In this document: positions 33,291-40,791 of the stretch, one piece after another
Layout of the letters: each line of letters opens with the position of its first letter
Numbering within the stretch: position 1 is the first letter of the stretch
NCBI RefSeq assembly: GCF_000282315.2
Contig: NZ_AKJN02000008.1
Location: 950,929-1,014,928 of the forward strand
Length of the DNA stretch: 64,000 bases
From: Pseudomonas sp. GM41(2012)
GTDB taxonomy: Bacteria > Pseudomonadota > Gammaproteobacteria > Pseudomonadales > Pseudomonadaceae
Direction of reading: 5' to 3'
Translations under genes and position numbers: made by a program
Notes under the pieces: model-generated
Seen by the model: the letters and a program-made list of their open reading frames with translations, nothing else
Databases searched by the model: none
What the model was told of the DNA's origin: nothing

Positions 33291-34745
33291 CTATGAGGAT
33301 GTCCGGGGCTCTTTCGTCGTGTACGCTGGAAAAGACAACTTCGACTCGTTTGGCGTGTGCTCGTAGGTCGAGGACAGCACCGCACTGAGTCGATCGCCCA
33401 GCAAGTTCCAGGCGTTTTTCTTCTCGTCGGCATAGTCGTGATGCAGGTAATGGCGCCTCACCCGAGAGCCGGCCAGCACATGGTTTTGGCAGCGATCGAT
33501 GATATCCAGGCTAACGCCTAAGGCTTGCATCATGGTCGCCCCCGTACGGCGCAGGTCATGCGGAGTCCAGTCGCCGTTTTGGCCGTCGGCAAGGACCAGG
33601 GTATCGTCATGGCACCGTCTGGAGAGGGCCTTGCGGTTTTTGAACCGAGCCTGGCGATCACCGACCTGTTTACTCACCACCTTTACGTCCACATGCCCAT
33701 CATCCTGCTTGTTGGGAAAGCACCATTGCGAGTCGCCCGTCAGGATTTTGAGTTCCTGAAAGAAATGCAGGGCGAAGGGGGAGAGGAAAACATGGTGGTC
33801 TTGTTTCTTGCCCCGGGCGCCTTTGACGTTTTCGCTGGGGAGGAACCAGGTCTGCTGGTCTAGATCGACATTTTTCCATTCGGCCTGCAGCAACTCGCCA
33901 ATCCGGCATAGCGTGCCCAGGCTGATCCAGAGCGCAAGCTGTGTTTCCTTCTTTAGCGGTCGAATGCCGTCGTATTTTTGGCCCGCGGGGAGGGCGTCGT
34001 AATCGGCGGTCATTTGCTGGAAGCGGGTGTGCAGTTCCAACAGCTCAGCCGGGGAAAGGATGCGGCTTCTTTCCGCTTCGTAGTCGGCAGGGATCAAGGG
34101 GGAGATGTCGACCAGTTCCGTCGGATCGCCCTCGACCAGTAACGCCCGCCAGGGCTGGCGCTTTCTGGCCCAGCTGAACATCTGGGTGAGGTCGGCGAAG
34201 AAACTGATGGCTTGTCGGTGAGCGCCGCGGTTGACCACGGTGCGGATCAGCGCCCGAACATCGTGTTCCGACACACTGCTCACCGCCGTTTTGCCGAGGG
34301 CCGGGTATAGGTCCTTGTTAAAACGGCGCTGCAATTCGGCATTGCCGTCTTTACGCGCGACGCCATCCAACAGCCAGGCCTTGGCCAGATCCTGGACGGT
34401 CAGTGTTTGCGCCTTCGACGTCTTTACCTGTTCGGCCTCTATATCAGCCGCGGCGTATGCCTGTGTCTTGGCGGTCTTCTTTTGCTCGTTAGGATTGATT
34501 TGCTCATCGATGAGCGCCCGGGCTTGGTTGCGTGCCTTGCGGATGTCCGTCAGGGATTTGCGCGGCCAGGTTCCGCAGGCGTACTCTTTGTTCTGGTTGC
34601 CCCACCGATAGCGATAGAAAAAGCTGACCGACACACCGTCCTTACGGACGGAGATTCGCCCGGCCAGATTGCCGTCCTCCCGGAGGATTCGGCCGGCATC
34701 GTTGGCGCTCAGCGACTCGAGTTCTTTGATGGTGATTTTGGCCAT
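33291..34745 (-). CDS. P4-type tyrosine integrase of the island
   Basis: 484 aa. It has the N-terminal arm-binding domain (MAKITIKELESLSANDAG), a core-binding domain (~125-230) and a catalytic domain with Arg in TLCRIGELLQAEW, HDLRRTGATMM (H-x-x-R) and the nucleophile Tyr in RVRRHYLHHDY. It catalyses integration at and excision from tRNA-Pro(GGG). Start ATG at 34745; the GTG at 34775 is possible but less likely. It reads into the island from attR, the usual position. The 34-bp arm-like repeat at 34764-34797 lies in its leader, so the integrase may regulate itself. Confidence 0.93.
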   Translation of the reverse strand: MAKITIKELESLSANDAGRILREDGNLAGRISVRKDGVSVSFFYRYRWGNQNKEYACGTWPRKSLTDIRKARNQARALIDEQINPNEQKKTAKTQAYAAADIEAEQVKTSKAQTLTVQDLAKAWLLDGVARKDGNAELQRRFNKDLYPALGKTAVSSVSEHDVRALIRTVVNRGAHRQAISFFADLTQMFSWARKRQPWRALLVEGDPTELVDISPLIPADYEAERSRILSPAELLELHTRFQQMTADYDALPAGQKYDGIRPLKKETQLALWISLGTLCRIGELLQAEWKNVDLDQQTWFLPSENVKGARGKKQDHHVFLSPFALHFFQELKILTGDSQWCFPNKQDDGHVDVKVVSKQVGDRQARFKNRKALSRRCHDDTLVLADGQNGDWTPHDLRRTGATMMQALGVSLDIIDRCQNHVLAGSRVRRHYLHHDYADEKKNAWNLLGDRLSAVLSSTYEHTPNESKLSFPAYTTKEPRTSS

Positions 34746-34763
34746 AAAATGGATTCCCCCTAC

Positions 34764-34797
34764 TTTTACCCCCACAAAAACGTCGGCTCTTGATGGA
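34764..34797 (+). repeat. Right copy of the 34-bp imperfect repeat (candidate integrase arm site)
   Basis: Matches 11955-11988 at 29 of 34 positions. It lies 19-52 bp upstream of the integrase start and 108 bp inside attR. Confidence 0.6.
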
Positions 34798-34905
34798 CGT
34801 TACTAGACTCTCGTGGAGCAGAACACCGCTGGAGCTCAAGTAAATACTAGCTTGGAAAAATCCAGAGTAAAATTTTGGAGTCTTTCAAAAAGTACGAAAA
34901 AGGAG

Positions 34906-34954
34906 ATGGGGTGCTAGGGGTCGAGTGTTCGAATCACTCCGTCCCGACCATATT
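34906..34954 (+). repeat. attR: right 49-bp attachment repeat
   Basis: A perfect copy of 11854-11902, consisting of the 3' part of tRNA-Pro(GGG) plus CCATATT. It lacks the 5' half of a tRNA, so it is not a gene. Confidence 0.95.
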
Positions 34955-34976
34955 TTCTGTGTAAAATCAGATACTT

Positions 34977-35003
34977 AAGCCGATCATCTAGATCGGCTTT
35001 TTT
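34977..35003 (+). terminator. Terminator, probably the original one of tRNA-Pro
   Basis: A perfect 9-bp stem AAGCCGATC/GATCGGCTT with loop ATCTA and T6. It sits 23 bp beyond attR, where the pre-island tRNA-Pro transcript would end. Confidence 0.88.
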
Positions 35004-35697
35004 GTGCCTGCGCAAAACCCGCGCAAATTCTCTATTTTTCACGCCTGCTTCCTCTTCAGAATTGACGCCCCCAAGTTCGCTCCGTTGGCTCTATATCGAA
35101 TACGAAACCTATTGCGTCGGTGTCGAACTGGACGATATGTGGAAAATCTACGGCGGAAAGGAAGGCGCCACGGAAGAGCAACTGAGGACCGGAAAGTCAG
35201 CGACGAATCTACCAATCCGAACACGTCATGGCCAGTGAGCTCGCCTTCAGCTTGACCGGTCCACAACGCAAAATGGTATCGGCGATTCAGCGGATGATTT
35301 CCGTGGCGGAGTTGTCGGCGAATCGGGGATCACCGGTATCCGCAGGAGTCTGTGAGGATGGGGGTGAAAAATGACCATCTCGATTTTCCATTCGCAACCT
35401 GATGGTTGACGCTGGGGCCGGAACTGTCACCGGCCACCTTCGTGGTACTGCTGGAAAACTCAAAAGCCCCTGAGAGGATTGAATCTAACCTGGATCAACA
35501 ATAAGCGACTGTTTTTAAGCGATTTTTTTGTTTTTTATCTTCCCAGACGAAGCGAAAGTTGATAAATTCCCGCGCATCTTACAGAGGCCCTTACAGAGGC
35601 CCTTACAGGGCTTATAGCGTAAGGTCGCAGCATCTCGATGTTGCTCGCAAGCTGCAAAATCAGGAATAGAGTGCTGGGCACTCGTAGCAACAGATAC
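35004..35697. other. 694-bp stretch without an assignable gene
   Basis: Short coding-like pieces are visible on the plus strand (YETYCVGVELDDMWKIYGGK near 35100, MASELAFSLTGPQRKMVSAI near 35228, GPELSPATFVVLLENSKAPE near 35415), but each is broken by stops and none is recognised. Probably relics of older mobile DNA. A tandem repeat lies at 35579-35610. Confidence 0.4.
35579..35610 (+). repeat. 12-bp tandem repeat
   Basis: TTACAGAGGCCC occurs twice head to tail (35579-35590 and 35591-35602), followed by a partial third copy TTACAGGG. Confidence 0.8.
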
Positions 35698-35772
35698 AGG
35701 GGCGTCGCCAAGCGGTAAGGCAGCAGGTTTTGATCCTGCCATGCGTTGGTTCGAATCCAGCCGCCCCTGCCA
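35698..35772 (+). tRNA. tRNA-Gln(TTG)
   Basis: A 75-nt cloverleaf. Acceptor AGGGGCG/CGCCCCT, anticodon stem GCAGG/CCTGC with loop TTTTGAT (anticodon TTG), T-loop GTTCGAATC, encoded CCA. No clear terminator follows. Confidence 0.96.
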
Positions 35773-35799
35773 TTTTCCTTATACTCATTCCGGTATAAC

Positions 35800-36087
35800 T
35801 CAGCCGACATGCTCGAAAGCATGTACCGGCGCGTCCGCAGAGCGCCATTGCGGTAATAGAATCTTCAAGCGTCCTGCTCGTAGGTCTGCGCTAATATCCC
35901 ACATCGATTTCATTGCAATACCGTAACCGTGAACCGCCCACTCTCGAGCAACGGCGCCATCATTCGTCTCGCGAGCGTTTGCAAGCGGGACCCTACAACT
36001 TTCGACTTTGCCATTTTGGGTGAAGCGCCAGTCGTTCGCAGTCCCGGCGACAGAGTTGAGGACAATGCAGTCGAAACGGCAATTCAA
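35800..36087 (-). pseudogene. LysR-family regulator remnant (substrate-binding domain only)
   Basis: The frame matches the C-terminal half of a LysR effector domain (NDGAVAREWAVHGYGIAMKS, then MWDISADLRAGRLKILLPQW, then APVHA). The N-terminal helix-turn-helix and first half of the effector domain are missing, no good start codon exists, and the C-terminus stops early (AFEHVG). It cannot act as a DNA-binding regulator. Confidence 0.82.
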
Positions 36088-36262
36088 TGATGATAAATTT
36101 CAAGTCGTTAGCAAGATGTATGGGCGAGAAGGGCGCGCCTGGTCCTGGGCTCGGATGACGGCAACAACTTCACCGAGCCTCAGAGCAGCGCTTGTTCCGA
36201 TGGGCGATGTATTCGCGCTAACAATGGAAAGACAGAGCAATGCCCTGCAGAAGGGTTACTGA

Positions 36263-36478
36263 ATGCCGAAGAAAAAGCCGGAAAGTAAAGTAGCCGCGAC
36301 GGCTACTGCTAATGAAATTGAGCACGCCATCCAAGCCCTGAACAGAATGGCTGAACGCCTTTGGGGAGATGGTCGAGAGATAGAGGCGAAAGCCCTCCTT
36401 GACGCCCTGGATTCTCTAAACAGGGCACTGGACCGGATCAGGATTGGTGAAAGCCGCAGGGTTGTGACTCTTCATTGA
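36263..36478 (+). CDS. Small hypothetical protein (71 aa)
   Basis: The ATG follows AAGGG by 8 nt. The N-terminus is basic, followed by an amphipathic helix (EIEHAIQALNRMAERLWGDG). No family is recognised. It lies just upstream of the DUF4410-like lipoprotein, 37 nt apart on the same strand. Confidence 0.5.
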   Translation: MPKKKPESKVAATATANEIEHAIQALNRMAERLWGDGREIEAKALLDALDSLNRALDRIRIGESRRVVTLH

Positions 36479-36515
36479 AGACAGCCATGCACACCTTTTT
36501 GGATATGGACATTCA

Positions 36516-37061
36516 ATGAAAAGCACCCGGTTTTTTATCTCCCTTTCATGCGCCGTAGTCGTTTCTTTGCTGAGCGGCTGTGCGGCCTCCGTAAAAAGCG
36601 GCGGCACTGAAGCGCTGACGATTGAAGAGTCCGCCAAGACGAACCTGGTGGTGAATATTCAGGGGAACGGCAAGGTCCGGCAGAACGAAGACTGGATTCG
36701 CCTGCGGCAAGAATGGAATGAAGCCCTGAAAAATGAAGCTGACCGCGCTGGATACCACCTCACTGAGTCGCATGTAGCGAACCCCGCAGAGAAAGAGGGG
36801 GTGGGCATCAAGATCAACGTTACGAATTTCCGGTATCTGACACCAGGTTCGCGTTATGTCGCTGGCGTGATGGTCGGCAACGCTTGGATTAACTCAAGTG
36901 CAGATTACTCAGATCTGAAGTCTGGACGCTTGATCGGGACCCGGACATATGACACCTCTTCATCTGCTTGGGGGGGGGTTATGTCAGCTATGACTCAAGA
37001 GCAGGTAGAGGCTATTGCGCAGCAAATCATAAGCGACATCAAGAGCGCAAAGGCTAAGTAA
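36516..37061 (+). CDS. DUF4410-like lipoprotein
   Basis: 181 aa with lipobox LLSGC after a short hydrophobic signal, so it is likely outer-membrane-anchored. The mature part (RLRQEWNEALKNEADRAGYH, then IKINVTNFRYLTPGSRYVAG, then a C-terminal QQIISDI helix) resembles DUF4410 lipoproteins of unknown function. A 9-bp GC-rich hairpin without a T-run lies at 37159-37182. Confidence 0.75.
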   Translation: MKSTRFFISLSCAVVVSLLSGCAASVKSGGTEALTIEESAKTNLVVNIQGNGKVRQNEDWIRLRQEWNEALKNEADRAGYHLTESHVANPAEKEGVGIKINVTNFRYLTPGSRYVAGVMVGNAWINSSADYSDLKSGRLIGTRTYDTSSSAWGGVMSAMTQEQVEAIAQQIISDIKSAKAK

Positions 37062-37158
37062 CCTGGCGTGGCGAAGATCTGTGCTGTTCCGGCTGTGCAA
37101 TGGCCGCTGATGGCAACGATTGTTTCAATAAAAAAGTGAATTAGCGGTGGTGGAAGTG

Positions 37159-37182
37159 ACCGGCGCGCTATGTCGCGCCGGT
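37159..37182. other. GC-rich inverted repeat between convergent genes
   Basis: ACCGGCGCG/CGCGCCGGT around CTATGT. It sits between the lipoprotein (+) and GST (-) genes. There is no T-run, so it is at most a weak terminator. Confidence 0.5.
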
Positions 37183-37240
37183 TGAATCCAAAGCCGATAG
37201 CTGCCGCAGGCGAGTGAGTTATGCCCAGATGCATGTGTTC

Positions 37241-37942
37241 TCAGTTTTTTGGCTCGCCTTGTTCCACCATGGCGCGCCATTCCTGGACGCTTGATCGCTC
37301 GTTCATTCTGGCATGCCATGCATGCAATGCTTCACATCCATCAGGTATAGGCAGTTTCACCAGCGAGGCGAAAATCATGCCGCCCAGTACTGCAATGTCG
37401 GCCATCGAAAATGCATTGCCCGCCACAAAAGGCTGATTTTTCAGGACACTGTTGAAATAGTGCATCCCCCTTACGGCCTTATCCCGCATCCGCTCACCCC
37501 ATTCAAAGTTCTGAGAAAGCTCGACATCCGGCCCAAGCCCTGGCGTCGCGTGATGGAAGTACGCGCTGACAGCGTCCAGAAATTCAATTTCCGCACGTTT
37601 GGTCATCATATGGATGATGCCTTTTTCAGTGGGCGTTTTACCGGTGAGCACAGGGCTGTCATCCAGAACATCCAGGAACTGAGTGATAGCGGTGCACTCC
37701 GCGATGAGCGTACCGTCGGCCAACTCCAGGACGGGAAGTGTTCCGGAATAGTTGATGGCGAGAAACGCTGGTTTCTTGTGCTCGCCTGTCCATAGATTGA
37801 CCGGTACAAACTCGATCCGGGACAGCAGGCCTTTCTCTGCTAACGCGATTCGCACCCGCGCCGGGTAGGGCCCGTTGTACCAGTCGTAAATTTTCATCAT
37901 TGGGAATTTCGACGCGTCGGAGTGATGCTGCTGAAAAGTCAT
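37241..37942 (-). CDS. Glutathione S-transferase family protein
   Basis: 233 aa. The N-terminal thioredoxin-like domain has YDWYNGPYPARVRIALAEKG and the glutathione-binding cis-Pro segment SGTLPVLELADGT with ECTAI; the C-terminal domain is all-helical with AFSMADIAVLGG. Probably conjugates or isomerises electrophiles with glutathione. It diverges from a TetR regulator, and two copies of a palindromic operator fill the intergenic region, so GST expression is likely repressed by that TetR protein. Confidence 0.9.
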   Translation of the reverse strand: MTFQQHHSDASKFPMMKIYDWYNGPYPARVRIALAEKGLLSRIEFVPVNLWTGEHKKPAFLAINYSGTLPVLELADGTLIAECTAITQFLDVLDDSPVLTGKTPTEKGIIHMMTKRAEIEFLDAVSAYFHHATPGLGPDVELSQNFEWGERMRDKAVRGMHYFNSVLKNQPFVAGNAFSMADIAVLGGMIFASLVKLPIPDGCEALHAWHARMNERSSVQEWRAMVEQGEPKN

Positions 37943-37955
37943 GATTTATTTACCT

Positions 37956-37972
37956 ACCTATCAAGTGGTAGG
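37956..37972. promoter_or_regulatory. TetR operator copy 1 (GST side)
   Basis: On the minus strand CCTACCACTTGATAGGT, an imperfect palindrome matching copy 2 at 13 of 17 positions. It lies 14 bp upstream of the GST start codon. Confidence 0.65.
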
Positions 37973-38010
37973 CAGAGATTGGGCGCTTGTTCCTGCGCTG
38001 TCAACAACTA

Positions 38011-38027
38011 CCTACCAGATGGCAGGT
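38011..38027. promoter_or_regulatory. TetR operator copy 2 (TetR side)
   Basis: CCTACCAGATGGCAGGT; consensus with copy 1 is CCTACCANNTGNYAGGT. It lies ~65 bp upstream of the preferred TetR start. Confidence 0.65.
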
Positions 38028-38092
38028 TATGAAATATGCGAGTAACATCGCGCGAAATCACCCCATCAATCAAAGAATCGAGGAATGAAAAC

Positions 38093-38656
38093 GTGAGCGA
38101 AAATGCCCGGGAAGCCATATTGGAAGCGGCCAAAGGGGCGGCTCAAACCCACGGCTACAGTGGGATCAATTTCCGAAGTATTGCTGATGCGGTGGGGATC
38201 AAGAACGCAAGCATCTATTACCATTTCGCGAGCAAGGCCGACCTCGGCGCCGCAGTAGCCAGGCGATACCGGGAGGACACTGTCAGTGTTCTGGAAGCCC
38301 TGCGCGGTGAACACCCCGATCCGATTCGCTGCCTGCAGGCGTACCCGGGTATCTTTCGAACATCTCTGGAAAACGGCAACAGGTTGTGTATGTTCAGCTT
38401 CATGGCTGCGGAACACCAGGACCTGCCCGAGGAGGTGAAGAGTGAAGTGCTGGCGTTTGCAGACATCAATGTGGCGTGGCTGGCAAAAGTACTCGCTGAA
38501 ATCGGCCTGGGCAGCATTGAAGTGTGCGAGCGACGTGCCCGCGCCATTTACACCGCCGTGGCTGGCGCTCAATTGATTGCCCGAACTCGCTTCGATATCG
38601 GTTTATTCGACGAACTGGTTCAGAGCTATCAAGAGGCGGGACTCCTTCCAGCCTGA
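38093..38656 (+). CDS. TetR-family regulator (probable repressor of the GST)
   Basis: 187 aa from the GTG at 38093, which follows AGGAATG; an ATG at 38036 has no ribosome binding site and would add 19 unstructured residues. The N-terminal helix-turn-helix is GINFRSIADAVGIKNASIYY with HFASKADL. The C-terminal domain is an all-helical ligand pocket with Cys in LCMFSF and VCERRA. The divergent GST and shared operators suggest sensing of an electrophile. Confidence 0.9.
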   Translation: MSENAREAILEAAKGAAQTHGYSGINFRSIADAVGIKNASIYYHFASKADLGAAVARRYREDTVSVLEALRGEHPDPIRCLQAYPGIFRTSLENGNRLCMFSFMAAEHQDLPEEVKSEVLAFADINVAWLAKVLAEIGLGSIEVCERRARAIYTAVAGAQLIARTRFDIGLFDELVQSYQEAGLLPA

Positions 38657-38678
38657 CCGAAGGGGTGAAAGCAGTACG

Positions 38679-38972
38679 TCACGAATGGCTGCTCGCCGAA
38701 CACCGCGCCACTCCCTTCCGACGGTTGGACTTTTCCTCGAGTTGGATGGCGAAATCCATGGCCTCTTGGTAGCTGAAACGGTAGGCCCAAGTCTTGCCAG
38801 TGTAGCGCTCGACGACCTGGAAGATGCCGAGCTGCAGGGTCACCACCTGGAAGCGAACACCGCGGCGCGACTTCAGTCGATTAGTGCGCCGGAAGAAATC
38901 GATGCGTGTTGCGTTGGAGCGGACGAGCAGGGCGCCGAGCTCTTCGATACGCTGCAGAAAGGATGGATGCAT
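38679..38972 (-). CDS. Hypothetical protein (97 aa)
   Basis: The ATG at 38972 follows GAGGATC on the minus strand. The protein is basic and mixed alpha/beta (GVRFQVVTLQLGIFQVVERY). No family is recognised. It converges on the TetR gene, 22 bp away. The 232 bp to the next gene on its left end hold nothing clear. Confidence 0.55.
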   Translation of the reverse strand: MHPSFLQRIEELGALLVRSNATRIDFFRRTNRLKSRRGVRFQVVTLQLGIFQVVERYTGKTWAYRFSYQEAMDFAIQLEEKSNRRKGVARCSASSHS

Positions 38973-39204
38973 GTCTGATCCTCGAAGGGGGAGCATGTAT
39001 TCGTAAGCACTCGTACCGCTAGCTGCTCGTCCATGGATGCAGAGCTAGTTCTGACGGATAAAGGTAGTCGTAAAAAAGCCATATCGAAACCTGACTCTTC
39101 TTTATGCGACACACGGACTTCTTCGCGACCCCTAGTGTTTTCTCTCACAACCCCTGCTGAGCCTGCACGGATCGACGGCGAGAAGGGCGAACGTCACCCT
39201 CTAT

Positions 39205-39741
39205 CTATTCGAGGCAGACTCCAGGCGTTGTGGGCAAGCTATCGAGAAATGCGGCAATCTGCCGGGTGCCGCGTAAGTGCACCGTAGAAATGTGCGGGCC
39301 TATGGCCAGGCGCACCGCCTCGATACCCGGGCGATAGCCACGATCGAAATTCCACACGAAGTTCAGGAAGGTCAGGAATGCCCGGTCGAGTTTCTCTGTA
39401 CAGCCTGCTGCAAGGTCAGGGCGAGGGCGGTTCATTACGCTGCGTATGATCACCCGGGTGAAACAGGTGAGCCGCGACGTATCGAGCCAGATGATCAGGT
39501 CGGCACGGGACAGGCGCAGGTCGAAGGTTCGCCGCGCATAGTTGCCTTCACAAATCCAGGCATCCGGTGCGATCGCTTCGCGGACCCGTGCGCGGAACTG
39601 CTCGGCGTCGGGTTCGACCCAGCCGGGCTCCCAGAACAGCGTGTCCAGGTGCACCACGGGCAGGCTCAGGCGCTTGCCGAGGGCGCGGGCGAGGGTGGAT
39701 TTGCCGCTACCGGCATTGCCCAGAATTACAATCCGTTGCAT
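39205..39741 (-). CDS. P-loop NTPase, adenylate-kinase-like (FlaR/topology modulation type)
   Basis: 178 aa. Walker A GNAGSGKST lies at residues 8-16, followed by HLDTLFWEPGW, which is typical of small kinases annotated as DNA topology modulation protein or AAA-family ATPase. ICEGNYARRTFDLRLSRADL and IIWLDTSRLTCFTRV fit a kinase with an LID-like Arg-rich segment. The substrate is unknown. AGGAAG precedes the ATG. It is followed by an unrelated AraC gene on the same strand 73 bp upstream. Confidence 0.82.
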   Translation of the reverse strand: MQRIVILGNAGSGKSTLARALGKRLSLPVVHLDTLFWEPGWVEPDAEQFRARVREAIAPDAWICEGNYARRTFDLRLSRADLIIWLDTSRLTCFTRVIIRSVMNRPRPDLAAGCTEKLDRAFLTFLNFVWNFDRGYRPGIEAVRLAIGPHISTVHLRGTRQIAAFLDSLPTTPGVCLE

Positions 39742-39814
39742 GAGGACTTCCTGTCGCGAAAAAAGCCGGCGATTGTGCAGGTTTTGGAAGGCCAGTTAAA
39801 GGCTGATCGATGGG

Positions 39815-40633
39815 TTATTCAGGGCGAGACAGTTGCTGCAAATAAGCCTTCGGTGAACACCCGGTTTTTTGCTTGAAGCAACGGTAGAACGTGGACAGCG
39901 AGTTAAAGCCTGAGGCGCTGGCAATCTCGTCGATGCGTGAGGCGTGGCGTTGCGCATTCAAGCGTGAAAGGGCTTCATCCAGGCGCAGCTGATTCAGTAG
40001 CGTATAAAACGTTTGCCCCCGAACCTGATTGAGAAAGAACGAGATCTGGTTGCGTGTGTAGCCAGTCGATGCCGCGACATAAGACAGGTCCAGCCGTGGA
40101 TCGAGGTAGGGCTTGGTCTGTTCGAAGTACTGCTGCAAATCATTGGCAAGCGCCCCGACCTGACGGGCTGATAATCCCAAACGACTGACCGCCTCAGCGC
40201 TAGAGGCCGGGCGGGTCAACGTTGAGGCATGACCGACCAATATCGCGTGTTCGTTGACTTTAATGATCAACCCGTCCCGTACCGACAGCGCTTCAACAGT
40301 GCGGAATGAAACAAGACCCTCGCTGCCATTGAGCGTCACCCGGTACTGCAGGAACGCGGTGTCGCCATCGATGCGCAAGCGATCGGTGTAAATCTGAAAC
40401 TCTTCTGATCCCACCGGCATGCTTGCCGCGAGATAGTCGCGCAATTGCGAGTACTCGATGGTCCGGTTCTGGAAAAAATCGTTGTACTCGATGGCCGGGT
40501 GATAGAGCGCCATCACCGCGTCCAGGTCACGCCGCTTCCATGCCTCGTGATAACGCACCGCAACTTCATGAGTCTGTGTGCTCGAAGGATCCGCCAGGAA
40601 GGTTGGGGTGGTGGGTAAATCAGGTACTTCCAC
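39815..40633 (-). CDS. AraC-family regulator with N-terminal SnoaL-like domain
   Basis: 272 aa. Residues ~20-135 form an NTF2/SnoaL-like cone fold (YHEAWKRRDLDAVMALYHPA and YNDFF), a ligand-binding or small-enzyme fold unusual as a regulator sensor. Residues ~165-270 form an AraC double helix-turn-helix (SYVAASTGYTRNQISFFLNQ, ASASGFNSLSTFYRCFKQ). The start is GTG at 40633. It diverges from the FAD oxidoreductase at 40792, its most likely target. Confidence 0.88.
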   Translation of the reverse strand: MEVPDLPTTPTFLADPSSTQTHEVAVRYHEAWKRRDLDAVMALYHPAIEYNDFFQNRTIEYSQLRDYLAASMPVGSEEFQIYTDRLRIDGDTAFLQYRVTLNGSEGLVSFRTVEALSVRDGLIIKVNEHAILVGHASTLTRPASSAEAVSRLGLSARQVGALANDLQQYFEQTKPYLDPRLDLSYVAASTGYTRNQISFFLNQVRGQTFYTLLNQLRLDEALSRLNAQRHASRIDEIASASGFNSLSTFYRCFKQKTGCSPKAYLQQLSRPE

Positions 40634-40791
40634 GACGAACTCCAGGGTGCAGATCAGGGCAAAGCCCAGAGTATTCCAGAAGCCGTACTTTTCCGCCCGT
40701 GTCCGCTGCGATGTTTGCCTGCCCGTTGTGCCTGTGAAAGCGTCGGGTATTGCTTTAGCGTCAGCCCAAGAATTTTACGGAGCATGAGCGC

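Larger units (their letters stand above)
11854..34954. mobile_element. Genomic island integrated at tRNA-Pro(GGG), 23.1 kb
   Basis: Bounded by a perfect 49-bp direct repeat (11854-11902 and 34906-34954) that covers the anticodon loop through the tRNA 3' end plus 4 nt. A P4-type tyrosine integrase sits at the right end reading inward. The cargo lacks conjugation genes, and no structural phage genes are intact. It consists of defence-like modules (regulator/metallopeptidase, TIGR04141, C39-like, STAND/TMK/radical SAM, ABC-3C) mixed with decayed phage, IS and recombinase pieces. It is therefore probably an integrative element that needs help for transfer, or a defence island carried by one. Confidence 0.93.

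Noticed and set aside
35515..35742. ORF with KGLCKGLCK repeat across the tRNA-Gln
   Set aside because: It runs antisense through the tRNA, and the peptide repeat only reflects the 12-bp tandem DNA repeat.
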